Shown: positions 16,943-26,648 of the stretch, in pieces
Layout of the letters: each line of letters starts with the position of its first letter
Numbering within the stretch: position 1 is the first letter of the stretch
Made by a program: the position numbers and the translations under genes
Notes under the pieces: generated by a model
What the model saw: only the letters and a program-made list of their open reading frames with translations
What the model was told of the DNA's origin: nothing
The model's database searches: none
Assembly: GCF_947500705.1 (NCBI RefSeq)
Contig: NZ_CANMSY010000002.1
Location: 124,001-188,000 of the forward strand
Direction: 5' to 3'
DNA from: an uncultured Brachybacterium sp.
GTDB taxonomy: Bacteria > Actinomycetota > Actinomycetes > Actinomycetales > Dermabacteraceae
Length of the DNA: 64,000 nt

Positions 16943-17344
16943 TCAGCGACGGTGCTTGGCGATGGCGCGACGGGTGGCCATCCGGGCGCCCTTGCGGTCG
17001 CGCAGCGCGTCATAGGCCAGCGCAAGGCGGAACCAGGCGCGCCAGTCGTTCTCGGCGCCCTCCTGGAGGGTGGTGCGGGCGGCTTCGAACTCGGCCCGAG
17101 GGTCCTCGCCGTCGGCCTCCGCCGGGGGCTCGTAGAGCCGGGCCAGACGCCCGGAGCCCATCCCGAACAGCATCTCCCGCCAGGTCACCCAGATGGTGAG
17201 CAGCAGCAGGATGGCGATGCCGAGGGCGAGGCCGTAGCCCACGGCGCTCCCGGCGCGGACGAAGCCCCAGGCGATCCAGCCCAGGCCCCAGGCATAGGCG
17301 GCGGTGATCAGCACCAGGACGGCGACGAACATCTTCTCTCTCAT
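16943..17344 (-). CDS. Small two-helix membrane protein with a C-terminal TPR-like segment
   Basis: 133 residues. Two hydrophobic segments (about residues 5-27 and 36-56) are followed by a soluble region. Its last ~50 residues (FEAARTTLQEG, WRAWFRLALAYDALRDRKGA) look like a tetratricopeptide pair. Similar proteins are conserved beside dapB in actinobacteria, but I know no function. ATG 17344 is used because it starts a good membrane anchor; it lies 13 bases after the dapB stop, so it is probably cotranscribed with dapB. Confidence 0.8.
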   Translation of the reverse strand: MREKMFVAVLVLITAAYAWGLGWIAWGFVRAGSAVGYGLALGIAILLLLTIWVTWREMLFGMGSGRLARLYEPPAEADGEDPRAEFEAARTTLQEGAENDWRAWFRLALAYDALRDRKGARMATRRAIAKHRR

Positions 17345-17357
17345 CGGCGGGACCTGC

Positions 17358-18143
17358 TCAACCGAGATCCATGTAGCCGTCCAGGCCCACGGTGAGACCC
17401 GGATGTGCGGCGACCTCGCGCACGCCCAGCAGCACCCCGGGCATGAAGCTGACGCGGTCGAAGGAGTCGTGGCGCAGCACGAACTGCTCCCCCACCCCGC
17501 CGAACTGCACGACCTCGTGGGCGACCAGGCCGCGCTGACGCACGGCGTGCACGTGGATTCCCTCGACCACCGCACCGCGGGCGCCGTCCGGGTCCTTCTC
17601 GGTCGCATCCGGCACCGCGCCCAGGCCGGCGGCGGCGCGGCCGCGGGCGATCGCGGCTGCGGTGTGGCGGGCGGTGCCCGAAGGGGCGTCGAGCTTGTTC
17701 TCGTGATGCATCTCGATGATCTCGGCGCTGTCGTAGTAGCGCGCGGCGATCTCCGCGAAGCGCATGGCGAGCACGGCGCCGATCGCGAAGTTCGGGGCGA
17801 TCAGCACCCCGACCTCGGTGCGCTCGGCGAGCTGGCCCCGCAGCGCGGTGAGCGACTCATCGGTCCAGCCGGTGGTGCCGACCACCGCGTGGATGCCGTG
17901 GTCCACCAACCAGCGCACGTTGTCCGCGGTGACCGAGGGGACGGTGAGGTCGATCGCGACCTCTGCCTGCGCCTCGCTGATGGCCGAGAGGTCATCGCCG
18001 CGGCCGATGCGGGCCACCAGCTCGAGATCGGGTGCGTCCCCGACGGCCCGGCAGGCGGCGGCACCCATCCGGCCGGAGGCTCCCAGCACGGCGACCCGGG
18101 TGGGGCGCTGCGAGGACGAGGCGGGGGACGGCGAGGCAGTCAT
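17358..18143 (-). CDS. dapB: 4-hydroxy-tetrahydrodipicolinate reductase
   Basis: Second dedicated enzyme of the diaminopimelate/lysine pathway, NAD(P)H-dependent, 261 residues. The dinucleotide-binding loop AVLGASGRMG is near residue 20. The substrate-binding EMHHENKLDAPSGTA, with the catalytic HH and K, is present. It lies in a minus-strand run downstream of the M16 peptidase gene, 75 bases from that stop. It works with DapA encoded at 11.0-11.9 kb. Confidence 0.96.
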   Translation of the reverse strand: MTASPSPASSSQRPTRVAVLGASGRMGAAACRAVGDAPDLELVARIGRGDDLSAISEAQAEVAIDLTVPSVTADNVRWLVDHGIHAVVGTTGWTDESLTALRGQLAERTEVGVLIAPNFAIGAVLAMRFAEIAARYYDSAEIIEMHHENKLDAPSGTARHTAAAIARGRAAAGLGAVPDATEKDPDGARGAVVEGIHVHAVRQRGLVAHEVVQFGGVGEQFVLRHDSFDRVSFMPGVLLGVREVAAHPGLTVGLDGYMDLG

Positions 18144-18218
18144 CGGGGTTCTCTCCTGGGTGAGGGGCAGTGCGGCGACGAACGGCTGGCGGGGGACGAA
18201 CAGGCGGCGGGTGGGGCC

Positions 18219-19616
18219 TCAGCTCTCGGGGCCGACCTCGACCCGGGTGCTGAAGGAGTCGGAGAACCGGGCGGCGAGGGCACGGACATCCTCCACCCCG
18301 ACCCGGCCGATCCGCTCGAGCGTCTCGTCGACACCGGTGTAGCGGCCATGGACCAGCTCGATGGTGCCGAGGCGCCCCATCCGCGAGCTGGTGTCCTCGA
18401 GGCCGAGGGCGAAGGATCCGGTGATCTGTCCCTTCGCGCGTGCGAGCTCCTGCGCGTCGATGCCCGTGCTCCCCATCCGGGCCAGCTCCTCCGCGAGCAG
18501 CTCGACCACCTGGGTGCTGCGTGAGGGACGGCAGGCGGCGTACAGGCCGAACAGCCCGGCATCCCGATATCCGGCGCTGAAGGAGTACACCGAGTACGCG
18601 AGCCCGTGACGCTCGCGGACGTTCTGGAACAGGCGCGAGGACATCCCTCCCCCGAGGATGGACATCAGCACCGAGAGCGCATGCCGGTCCTCGCTGAGGG
18701 CGGTGAGGCCGTGTCCCCCGAGATAGATGTGGTTCTGCTCGGTGGCGCGGTGCAGGCGATGGGGCTGCAGTGCGGAGACATCGGCGGGAACTCCCGGAGC
18801 GCTCTCGTCCGAGTACTCGGGGCGGCTGCGCCAGGTCGGGGCCACGCCCTCCTCGAGGCTCCAGCCGCCTCGTCGCAGTCCGGCCGTCAGGAGTCCGGCC
18901 AGCTCCTCGTGCTCGATATCGCCGACGGCCGTGACCACCAGGTTGTCCGGCCGGTAGTGCTCTCGGAAGTGGGCGCGCACATCCTCGATGCCGAGCGCGG
19001 AGACGGTGGCGGCCGTTCCGCCGACCGGGCGGCCGAGGGCAGTGTCCGGTCCCAGCACGTCGGCGAGGAACGTCTCGTAGCCGACGTCGTTCGGGTCGTC
19101 CTCGGCCATCGCGAGCTCCTCGAGGATGACCTCGCGCTCGGTCGCCAGCGCATCCTCCTCGAGCGTGCTCGCGGTGATCATGTCGGTGAGCACGTCCACG
19201 GCCATCGGCACGTCGGAGGAGCGGACCCGGCCGTAGTAGAGGGTGTGCTCCTTCGCGGTGACCGCGTTGGAGTCACCGCCCACCTCGTCGAAGGCGGCCG
19301 CGATGTCCATGGCGCTCCGGCGACGGGTGCCCTTGAACAGCAGATGCTCGAGCACGTGGGTCGACCCGGCATGGGCGGGGGTCTCGTCTCGGGAGCCCAC
19401 AGGCAGCCACAGCCCGATGGTCGCGCTGCGCACGCTGCGGTCCGTCTGGGTCAGCAGCCGGACTCCTCCGGGCAGGATGCTGCGCCGCACACCGGTGGCG
19501 GGATCGAGCATCACGTCGGAGGAGGGATCGTCATAAGCAAGGTCGACAGGCATCGATCGATTGTTCCACGGCTCGGGCGCGGGGTGGTCCGGGGGCGGCC
19601 CGGTCGCGAGGTGCAT
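18219..19616 (-). CDS. M16-family zinc peptidase (pitrilysin/processing-peptidase type)
   Basis: Metallopeptidase of 465 residues with the inverted zinc motif HVLEH (residues 87-91) followed by LLFKGT. The glutamate ligand helix further on is in EEDALATEREVILEELAM. The C-terminal M16 domain includes GGGMSSRLFQNVRERHGLAYSVYS. This class lies downstream of pnp in many bacteria; its substrate is unknown. ATG 19616 is preferred because GGAGGA lies six bases upstream. ATG 19553 would be shorter but has no ribosome site. The ribosome site itself lies in a duplicated 28-bp block. Confidence 0.9.
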   Translation of the reverse strand: MHLATGPPPDHPAPEPWNNRSMPVDLAYDDPSSDVMLDPATGVRRSILPGGVRLLTQTDRSVRSATIGLWLPVGSRDETPAHAGSTHVLEHLLFKGTRRRSAMDIAAAFDEVGGDSNAVTAKEHTLYYGRVRSSDVPMAVDVLTDMITASTLEEDALATEREVILEELAMAEDDPNDVGYETFLADVLGPDTALGRPVGGTAATVSALGIEDVRAHFREHYRPDNLVVTAVGDIEHEELAGLLTAGLRRGGWSLEEGVAPTWRSRPEYSDESAPGVPADVSALQPHRLHRATEQNHIYLGGHGLTALSEDRHALSVLMSILGGGMSSRLFQNVRERHGLAYSVYSFSAGYRDAGLFGLYAACRPSRSTQVVELLAEELARMGSTGIDAQELARAKGQITGSFALGLEDTSSRMGRLGTIELVHGRYTGVDETLERIGRVGVEDVRALAARFSDSFSTRVEVGPES

Positions 19617-19619
19617 CAC

Positions 19620-19671
19620 CGTCCTCCGCTCGCGGACACAGAACGGGCGTCCTCCGCTCGCGGACACAGAA
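19620..19671. repeat. 24-bp direct repeat, period 28, upstream of the M16 gene
   Basis: A block beginning CGTCCTCCGCTCGCGGACAC occurs at 19620-19643 and 19648-19671. Each copy carries a TCCTCC, which is GGAGGA on the minus strand. Only the copy nearest the gene is placed to act as its ribosome site. Confidence 0.9.
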
Positions 19672-19672
19672 A

Positions 19673-19700
19673 GGGAGGCCTCCCGGTGGAAGCCTCCCCG
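19673..19700 (-). terminator. Rho-independent terminator after pnp
   Basis: On the minus strand GGGAGGC, a loop of about 12 bases and GCCTCCC are followed by TTTCT. It sits between the pnp stop and the M16 gene. Confidence 0.7.
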
Positions 19701-19732
19701 TTCTGAGATCTCGGCCGAGGCCGACGCGCGGA

Positions 19733-22003
19733 TCACTCCGCGGTGTTCTCCTCCGCGGCGACGGAGTCAGCGGACTCCGCCGCGGGCTCTGCCTCGTCCT
19801 CGATCACACCGAGGGAGATCTTGCCGCGGGAGTCGATCTCGCGGATCTCCACCTCGATCTTCTGACCGACCTTGGCGACGTCCTCGACGTTGTCGACCCG
19901 CTTGCCGCCGTTGAGCTTGCGCAGCTGGGTGACGTGGAGCAGGCCGTCCTTGCCCGGGGTGAGCGAGACGAAGGCGCCGAAGTCGACCACGCGCACCACG
20001 GTGCCGAGGTAGCGCTCGCCGATCTCGGGAACCATCGGGTTGGCGATCGCGTTGACCGCGGAGCGCGCGGCCTCGGCCGAGGGGCCGTCGGTGGCGCCGA
20101 TGTAGACGGTGCCGTCGTCCTCGATGGTGATGTCCGCACCGGTGTCGTCCTGGATCTGGTTGATCATCGCGCCCTTCGGGCCGATGACCGCGCCGATCTT
20201 GTCGACGGGGATGGTGACCGCGAGGACGCGCGGGGCGTACGGGCTCATCTCATCGGGGGTGTCGATCGCCTCGGCGAGGACACCGAGGATCGCCAGGCGG
20301 GCCTCATGGGCCTGCGAGAGCGCACCGGTCAGCACGGAGGTCGGGAGACCGTCGAGCTTGGTGTCCAGCTGGATGGCGGTGATGAACTCGCTGGTGCCTG
20401 CGACCTTGAAGTCCATGTCGCCGAAGGCGTCCTCGGCGCCGAGGATGTCGGTGAGCGCCGCGTAACGGGTCTCTCCATCCACGGTGTCCGAGATCAGGCC
20501 CATGGCGATGCCGGCGACGGCGGCGCGCAGCGGCACCCCGGCGTTCAGCAGCGACAGGGTCGAGGCGCAGACCGAGCCCATGGAGGTGGAGCCGTTGGAG
20601 CCGAGAGCCTCGGACACCTGACGGATCGCGTAGGGGAACTCCTCGCGCGTGGGCAGGACCGGCACCAGCGCGCGCTCTGCGAGCATGCCGTGGCCGACCT
20701 CGCGACGCTTCGGGGATCCGACGCGGCCGGTCTCACCGGTGGAGTACGGCGGGAAGTTGTAGTGGTGCACGTAGCGCTTGCGCGTGACCGGCCCGAGGGA
20801 GTCGATCTGCTGCTCCATCTTGAGCATGTTCAGCGTGGAGACGCCCATGATCTGGGTCTCGCCGCGCTGGAACAGTGCCGAGCCGTGCACTCGCGGGAGC
20901 ACCTCGACCTCGGCGGAGAGCGCACGGATGTCCCGCAGACCGCGACCATCGATGCGCACGCCGTCGGTGAGGACCTTCTTGCGCACGAGCTGCTTGGTCA
21001 GCGCGCGGTATGCACCGCTGACCTCCTTCTCGCGGCCTTCGAGCTGCGAGCCCTCGCCGGCGAGCTCTGCGGTGACCTCACCGAGCAGCTGCTCGGTGCG
21101 CTCCTCGCGCTCGGTCTTCGCGGCGATCGACATGACCTCCGCGAGACGCTCGGCGGCAGCGGCCTCGACGATGCCGTAGGCGTCGTCCTGGTAGTCCAGG
21201 AAGAGCGGGAATTCGCGCACCGGCTTGGCGGCGGTGGCGGCCAGCTCCTGCTGGGCGATGCAGAGGCTGCGGATGAAGACCTTGGAGGCCTCGATGCCCT
21301 CGGCCACGACCGACTCGGTCGGCGCGATCGCGCCCTGCTCCTTGATGAGCGTCCATGCGTTGTCGGTGGCCTCGGCCTCGACCATCATGATCGCCACATC
21401 GTCGTCGACCATGCGGCCGGCGACGACCATGGAGAACACGGCCTCGTCCAGCTGCGAGAAGGTCGGGAAGGCGACCCACTGGCCGCCGCCCTGGGCGTTC
21501 GGCATGAGCGCGATGCGCACCGCACCGATCGGGCCCGAGAAGGGCAGGCCGGAGATCTGGGTGGAGGCGGAGGCGCCGTTGATGCCGACGACGTCATAGG
21601 CGTCGTCGGGACCGTTCGACATCACGGTCAGGACGACCTGGACCTCGTTGCGCAGACCCTTGACGAAGGCCGGGCGCAGCGGGCGGTCGGTGAGGCGGGC
21701 GGCGAGGATCGCGTCGGTGCCGGGACGGCCCTCACGACGGAAGAACGAGCCGGGGATGCGGCCCGCGGCGTACATCCGCTCCTCGACGTCGATGGTGAGC
21801 GGGAAGAAGTCGAAGTGATCCTTCGGCTTGTTCGAGACGGCGGTCGCCGAGAACACCATGGTGTCGTCGTCGAGGTAGACGGCGACGGCGCCGGCTGCCT
21901 GCTGGGCGAGACGGCCGGTCTCGAAGCGGATCTCGCGGCGCCCGTAGGAGCCGTTGTCGATGACTGCGGTCGTTGCGGTGATTTCAGGGCCTTCCATGGC
22001 CAT
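19733..22003 (-). CDS. pnp: Polyribonucleotide nucleotidyltransferase (PNPase)
   Basis: 3'-to-5' phosphorolytic exoribonuclease, homotrimeric, 756 residues. There are two RNase PH-like domains; the second includes [18 protein letters not shown]. These are followed by a KH domain ([18 protein letters not shown]) and an S1 domain ([20 protein letters not shown]). The C-terminus is an acidic Ala/Glu tail of about 25 residues. The ATG at 22003 has GAGGAG upstream. It follows rpsO, the classic rpsO-pnp pair, with a terminator-like hairpin between. In actinobacteria the enzyme also acts on polyadenylation/ppGpp-linked decay (family knowledge). Confidence 0.97.
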   Translation of the reverse strand: MAMEGPEITATTAVIDNGSYGRREIRFETGRLAQQAAGAVAVYLDDDTMVFSATAVSNKPKDHFDFFPLTIDVEERMYAAGRIPGSFFRREGRPGTDAILAARLTDRPLRPAFVKGLRNEVQVVLTVMSNGPDDAYDVVGINGASASTQISGLPFSGPIGAVRIALMPNAQGGGQWVAFPTFSQLDEAVFSMVVAGRMVDDDVAIMMVEAEATDNAWTLIKEQGAIAPTESVVAEGIEASKVFIRSLCIAQQELAATAAKPVREFPLFLDYQDDAYGIVEAAAAERLAEVMSIAAKTEREERTEQLLGEVTAELAGEGSQLEGREKEVSGAYRALTKQLVRKKVLTDGVRIDGRGLRDIRALSAEVEVLPRVHGSALFQRGETQIMGVSTLNMLKMEQQIDSLGPVTRKRYVHHYNFPPYSTGETGRVGSPKRREVGHGMLAERALVPVLPTREEFPYAIRQVSEALGSNGSTSMGSVCASTLSLLNAGVPLRAAVAGIAMGLISDTVDGETRYAALTDILGAEDAFGDMDFKVAGTSEFITAIQLDTKLDGLPTSVLTGALSQAHEARLAILGVLAEAIDTPDEMSPYAPRVLAVTIPVDKIGAVIGPKGAMINQIQDDTGADITIEDDGTVYIGATDGPSAEAARSAVNAIANPMVPEIGERYLGTVVRVVDFGAFVSLTPGKDGLLHVTQLRKLNGGKRVDNVEDVAKVGQKIEVEIREIDSRGKISLGVIEDEAEPAAESADSVAAEENTAE

Positions 22004-22173
22004 GTGGATCTCCTCTGGTAGGGGGTTGCCCTGCCGGTGCGGCCTTCGTCAGTCATCCGCGGTGCGCTGGCGGTGGCATCTCAGCCATGCTCAGCGGTCC
22101 GCAGGCCACTGCCGAGGACCGAACCTGGTCGGGGCGGGGTGCTCTGGGTGCCCGCAGCTGCGGGCAGATGAAA

Positions 22174-22202
22174 CCGCCGCCCGCCCAGTGGGCGAGCGGC
22201 GG
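22174..22202 (-). terminator. Terminator hairpin after rpsO
   Basis: On the minus strand CCGCCGCTCGCCC, a short loop and GGGCGGGCGGCGG (one mismatch) are followed by TTTC. It lies between the rpsO stop and pnp and probably gives partial readthrough. Confidence 0.75.
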
Positions 22203-22208
22203 ACAGGA

Positions 22209-22478
22209 TCAGCGGCGGATGCCGAGGCGCTGGATCAGCGCACGGTACCGCGTGATGTCGGTGGCCTGCAGGTACTTCAGCAGGCGCTTGCGCTGACCGA
22301 CCATCAGCATCAGACCACGACGCGTGTGGTGGTCGTGCTTGTGGGTCTTCAGGTGCTCGGTCAGGTACTTGATGCGGTGGGTCAGGAGCGCGGCCTGGAC
22401 CTCGGGCGAACCGGTGTCGCCCTCGCTGGTCGCGTACTCCGTGATGATCGCCTGCTTGGTGGCGGTATCGAAGGCCAT
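22209..22478 (-). CDS. rpsO: 30S ribosomal protein S15
   Basis: 89 residues, the exact family size. It binds the central domain of 16S rRNA early in 30S assembly. The hallmark [16 protein letters not shown] and the RNA-binding [21 protein letters not shown] are present. ATG 22478 follows a good AGGAG. It lies downstream of ribF and upstream of pnp, the usual order. Confidence 0.98.
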   Translation of the reverse strand: MAFDTATKQAIITEYATSEGDTGSPEVQAALLTHRIKYLTEHLKTHKHDHHTRRGLMLMVGQRKRLLKYLQATDITRYRALIQRLGIRR

Positions 22479-22631
22479 ATGGTTCTCCTCTGGTCGCTGC
22501 GCGGCGCCACAGGACCGAATGTCCCGGGCTCTCTGGACGAGCGGCTCCCAGGCTCAGCAACCCGCAGGACGGGTGGTGCGCAGTGGGGGCGGATCGCTCT
22601 CCGCGGCCGAATTCACGGCGCGAGCAGGATA

Positions 22632-23648
22632 TCAGTCGTCCACGGCGGGATGGGAGCGCTCCGCTGCGAGAGTGTGGCGGGTCACCTCGACATCCTTCAC
22701 CATCTGCTCGACCAGTGCCTCGGCAGAATCGAACTTGAGCGTGGGACGCTGGAAGTCGACGAACTCCAAGCGCACGGTGTCCCCGTAGAGATCCAGGTCA
22801 TGGGCTCCGTGGACGTACGCCTCGACAGTGCGCCGCGGAGCGCCGCCCGCCTCGAAGGTGGGATTGGTGCCGATGGAGATGGTGGCGGGAGCTCCGGCGA
22901 GGGGCTCGACGCCCAGGTGAGAGGGATCCTGCTCGGTGACGGTGAGATATCCGGCGTAGACGCCGTCCGCGGGGATCAGGCCGGCCGGGGCCGGGCCGAG
23001 GTTGGCGGTCGGGAACCCCAGCTCCCGACCGCGCTGGAATCCGTGGTGGACCACGTCGGTGACGGTATGCAACCGGCCCAGGGCGAGGTTCGCCGCCCGC
23101 ACCTCCCCCTCGAGCAGATCGCGCCTGGCGGTCGAGGACGAGATGCGTCCGCTGCCCGCGCCCTGCGGTCCGAGGTCGTCGACGGTCACGACCTCGAAGC
23201 CGTACCGTTCGCCGAGCTCGCGCATGGTGGTGATGTCTCCGGCGTTGGCACGACCGAAGAGCGCATCCTCCCCCAGCACGACGCATTTCGCTCCCAGACC
23301 CTCGACCAGGAATCGCCGCACGAAGTCCTCGGGAGAGTGCTGCGCGAAGGGGACGGTGAACTCGAGGTCGAGCACCCCATGCATGCCCGCCAGCAGCAGC
23401 AGCCGGTCACGATCCTCGTGTCCGGTCAGCAGCGGGGTCTGCGCCGGGTCCCCCATGACGTGCCGGGGATGAGGCCAGAAGGTGAGGGCGACGGGGGCGA
23501 GCGAACGCGCCTCGGCATGGCGACGGAGCTGATCCAGCACGAAACGGTGTCCACGATGGACGCCGTCGTAGTTGCCGATCGACACTGCTGTCGCGCCGAG
23601 ATCGGCCGGCACCTCCTCGACGGAGTGCCAGATGGGAACGCGGGTCAC
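22632..23648 (-). CDS. ribF: Bifunctional riboflavin kinase / FAD synthetase
   Basis: Converts riboflavin to FMN and then FAD; 338 residues. The N-terminal adenylyltransferase domain has SIGNYDGVHRGH and SSSTARRDLL. The C-terminal flavokinase domain has GRELGFPTANL and YGDTVRLEFVDFQRP. The GTG at 23648 begins the family-typical VTRVPIWHS N-terminus; the longer open frame to 23744 is not needed. Purine-rich GGAAGGA is about 14 bases upstream, so the ribosome site is weak. About 150 bases separate it from rpsO. Confidence 0.94.
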   Translation of the reverse strand: MTRVPIWHSVEEVPADLGATAVSIGNYDGVHRGHRFVLDQLRRHAEARSLAPVALTFWPHPRHVMGDPAQTPLLTGHEDRDRLLLLAGMHGVLDLEFTVPFAQHSPEDFVRRFLVEGLGAKCVVLGEDALFGRANAGDITTMRELGERYGFEVVTVDDLGPQGAGSGRISSSTARRDLLEGEVRAANLALGRLHTVTDVVHHGFQRGRELGFPTANLGPAPAGLIPADGVYAGYLTVTEQDPSHLGVEPLAGAPATISIGTNPTFEAGGAPRRTVEAYVHGAHDLDLYGDTVRLEFVDFQRPTLKFDSAEALVEQMVKDVEVTRHTLAAERSHPAVDD

Positions 23649-24048
23649 GGCGCGGTCAGGTCCTTCCAGGGCCGGGTGCACTCGTGCACTGTGGGTCAGG
23701 GGGCGCCGGGACTCGGCGCTGGGGCGAAGAACGCCGGTGCACACTGTAGCGCTCGAGGGCCCGTGCGCTCGCGTCCGAGAGCTTGCACCCGAGAACTGCA
23801 GCGGCCGAGAACTGTGGCGACCGAGAGCCCGTGCACCGTCGAGCGCACACCGGTGACAACTTTCCCGACCATCATCGAAGAATCGTCACGAACCGGTCGA
23901 CGACCGGCGTCCGCAGAGACCAATCTGTGACGAACCTCGGCTCCCTCCCCCCGCGCCAGGAAGTGCACGCTCCGTTACCCTGAGAGACGAGGCGGCGCCG
24001 GGGACGGACCCCTGTGCCTTTCCGTGCTCGCGCGCGGAACCAGTCACG
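23649..24048. other. 400-bp intergenic region between ribF and the L,D-transpeptidase gene
   Basis: Divergent promoter region. The stretch 23770-23836 shows imperfect repeats of CCGAGA spaced about 15-18 bases, next to GAACTG. I cannot assign promoters with confidence. No gene is supported here. Confidence 0.5.
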
Positions 24049-25611
24049 ATGGCCGCCGAGATCGGATCTGGATCCATGACGAACGTGACCGAGACGGCCG
24101 CGCTGGGCGGCCCGTCCCGACCTGCCGGTCGCCAGGGCCGTCGGCGGGTCACCCTCATCCTGGTGGCCATCATCGCCACCATAGCGGTGGTGCTCACCGG
24201 CGGTGCGCTCGCCTACGCCAAGCAGTTCGACGGCCGTGCCCTGCCCGGCACCACGGTCCTCGGTCAGGACGTCGCAGGCAAGACTCCCGAGGAGATCGCC
24301 GCCCTGGTGACCGAGCGCGGGGAGTCCGTCTCCGTCGCGGTGACCGCCGGCGAGCAGCAGCTCGAGGTGCCGCTGGCCGATCTCGGTGTGACCGTGGACG
24401 CTGCCGCGACGGCGCAGGCCGCCGTCTCTCGCGATGACTCCTTCACCGGCGTGATCTCCTCGACCTGGTCAGGCGAGCATGCCGTGGACCCTGTCGTCAC
24501 CGTGGATGGGGCGAAGGTCGAGGAGTTCGCGAACACCCTGGTGCCCGCGGACATGACCACCCCGGTCGATGCCCAGGTGAGCTTCGATGAGGAGGAGCAG
24601 ACCTGGAATGCTGTCCCCGGCCGCAACGGCCAGGGCCTGGATCCTCAGACCCTCGTGGACGCGGTGACGCAGAAAGCTCCCGCGCTGGAGGACTTCACGG
24701 TCGAGCAGCCGATCGAGGAGATCGCTCCGGCGATCACCACCGAGGAGGCCGAGAGCGTCGTCGGCACCATCGCGACTCTGCTCGAGCAGCCGATGTCGAT
24801 CACGGGCGCCGATGACACGGTCCATGAGGTCTCCGCTGAGCGCCGCAACGGCTGGATCTCCGTGGTCCCCGACGAGTCCGGCCAGGCGCTGACGATCGCG
24901 GTCGACGAAGAGGCCGTGCGTGAGTGGGTCGTCGCCCGCGCCGACAAGGATGCTGTGAAGCCGGAGAACGGCATCGAGCAGGTCGACGAGGAGGGCAAGG
25001 TCGTCAAGGTCGTGTCCGAGAAGAAGGATGGCCTCGAGATCACCAACACCGACGCGGTGGTCGGGGAGCTGGTCACCGCGCTGAAGGGCACCACGCCGCT
25101 CGAGGCGGCCTTCGAGACCCGGAAGATCGAGTCCGAGGTCGAGAAGGTCGATGCCCCGAAGCCGGAGAAGGAAGAGGAGGAGGGGGACGGCACCGAGGAC
25201 GAGGCCGCCACTCCTTCCAATCCCACCGGCGAGAAGTGGATCGACGTCGACCTGAGCAACAAGACGGTCACCGCGTACGTGGGTGACACCGCGGTATGGG
25301 GACCCCGGTCGATGGTGGACGGCAAGGAAGGCAACGAGACCGTCACCGGTACCTTCGAGATCTACCTGCGCTACGACCGCCAGGACATGACCAACGCGGC
25401 CTACTACCCCGAGGGGCATGAGAAGTACTACCTGACGCCTGACGTCCCCTGGGTGCAGTACTTCCACCGCGGGTACGGATTCCACGGCGCACCGTGGCGC
25501 TCGTCCTTCGGATACTCCGGTTCCCATGGCTGCATCAACATGCCCGTGTCGGATGCCAAGTGGCTGTACGACTGGGCGAGCATCGGCACCAAGACCGTGG
25601 TCCACTACTGA
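24049..25611 (+). CDS. L,D-transpeptidase (YkuD) with PG-binding-4 repeats
   Basis: Membrane-anchored peptidoglycan cross-linking enzyme, 520 residues from the first ATG. ATG 24076 (nine codons in) is equally possible, as neither has a strong ribosome site. There is one N-terminal membrane helix (~residues 35-58), two PG_binding_4-like domains, then an acidic Lys/Glu/Pro linker near 375-400. The YkuD domain has HGAPW and SGSHGCINM, with catalytic Cys495. These enzymes make 3-3 cross-links between diaminopimelate residues, consistent with dapA and dapB in the window. It converges on truB with a shared terminator. Confidence 0.93.
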   Translation: MAAEIGSGSMTNVTETAALGGPSRPAGRQGRRRVTLILVAIIATIAVVLTGGALAYAKQFDGRALPGTTVLGQDVAGKTPEEIAALVTERGESVSVAVTAGEQQLEVPLADLGVTVDAAATAQAAVSRDDSFTGVISSTWSGEHAVDPVVTVDGAKVEEFANTLVPADMTTPVDAQVSFDEEEQTWNAVPGRNGQGLDPQTLVDAVTQKAPALEDFTVEQPIEEIAPAITTEEAESVVGTIATLLEQPMSITGADDTVHEVSAERRNGWISVVPDESGQALTIAVDEEAVREWVVARADKDAVKPENGIEQVDEEGKVVKVVSEKKDGLEITNTDAVVGELVTALKGTTPLEAAFETRKIESEVEKVDAPKPEKEEEEGDGTEDEAATPSNPTGEKWIDVDLSNKTVTAYVGDTAVWGPRSMVDGKEGNETVTGTFEIYLRYDRQDMTNAAYYPEGHEKYYLTPDVPWVQYFHRGYGFHGAPWRSSFGYSGSHGCINMPVSDAKWLYDWASIGTKTVVHY

Positions 25612-25638
25612 CCCGTCCGGCGCCGCGCGCACCATGAC

Positions 25639-25671
25639 GAAGGGCCCTTCCCGGATCGGGAAGGGCCCTTC
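25639..25671. terminator. Bidirectional terminator between the L,D-transpeptidase gene and truB
   Basis: GAAGGGCCCTTCCCG, loop GAT, and the exact complement: a 15-bp perfect stem followed on the plus strand by TTCGCG. The flanking genes converge here. Confidence 0.85.
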
Positions 25672-25694
25672 TTCGCGCTCACGCCTCAGCAGCG

Positions 25695-26648
25695 TCAGCA
25701 GCGAGCGTCGTCCGGCACCACGAGGATCGGTCGCCAGCGCTCCTGCTCCCGCTCGAGGATCGCGACCAGGCGCCCTGAACCGTCGAGCGCTGCGACCGGC
25801 CGCTCCTCCCCCGCAGCTGCCGGTGCCCCGGGCTGCTGCCAGAGCGGAGCCGCGGGCACCGTCGTCGTGGTGATCCGCTTCCCGGTGCCGAGGGCGGCGG
25901 CCTGCTCCGCGTCGACGGGCAGCGTGCCCAGCACCAGGGACGCGATCTCCCCGAGCCCATGCAGCGGGAGCTCGACGTCGTCACCCTCGCCTCGCGCCGG
26001 CACCTGCACCGCATCTGCCACCGCGAACGGGCCCACGGCCGTGCGGCGGAGCGCGATCAGATGCCCTCCGACCTCGAGCGCGGAGCCGAGGTCACGGGCC
26101 AGCGCCCGCACGTAGGTGCCCGAGGAGCAGTCGATGACCGCGTCCAGGTCGAGGTGCTCCCCGTCCTCGCGACGGGCGGTCAGATCGAAGCGGGAGATCC
26201 TCACCGGCCGGGCCGCGAGCTGCACCTCCTCCCCCGCGCGTGCGCGTGCGTAGGCGCGCTGACCATCGATCTTGATGGCGCTCACGGTGGAGGGCACCTG
26301 CTCGATGTCTCCGCGCAGGGCGTCCAGCTCCTGCTCGATCAGAGGCTGGGGCAGGCCGGAGGCGTCGAGCTGCTCACCGAGCGGCTCGCCCTCCCTGTCA
26401 TCCGTGGTGGTGGCACGGCCCAGCCTCAGCGTCGCCTCGTAGGTCTTGCCGAGTCCCACCAGGTAGGTGAGCAGGCGGGTGCCCTGGCCCACGCCGAGCA
26501 CCAGCAGCCCGGTGGCCATCGGGTCCAGGGTGCCGGCGTGGCCGACCTTCTTGGTGCCCAGCAGCCAGCGCACCCGGGCGACCACGTCGTGGCTGGTCCG
26601 CTCCGGCGCCTTGTCGACCAGCAGGATCCCGTGCGGGCCGGGCGTCAC
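25695..26648 (-). CDS. truB: tRNA pseudouridine-55 synthase
   Basis: Makes pseudouridine in the T-loop of tRNAs; 317 residues. The catalytic aspartate is in GHAGTLDPMATGLL, and KTYEATLRLG and SGTYVRALARDLG follow. The last ~90 residues form a PUA-like C-terminal domain. The start is a GTG overlapping the rbfA stop (GTGA), so it is translationally coupled. It is last in the rimP-nusA-rnpM-infB-rbfA-truB operon. Confidence 0.96.
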   Translation of the reverse strand: MTPGPHGILLVDKAPERTSHDVVARVRWLLGTKKVGHAGTLDPMATGLLVLGVGQGTRLLTYLVGLGKTYEATLRLGRATTTDDREGEPLGEQLDASGLPQPLIEQELDALRGDIEQVPSTVSAIKIDGQRAYARARAGEEVQLAARPVRISRFDLTARREDGEHLDLDAVIDCSSGTYVRALARDLGSALEVGGHLIALRRTAVGPFAVADAVQVPARGEGDDVELPLHGLGEIASLVLGTLPVDAEQAAALGTGKRITTTTVPAAPLWQQPGAPAAAGEERPVAALDGSGRLVAILEREQERWRPILVVPDDARC

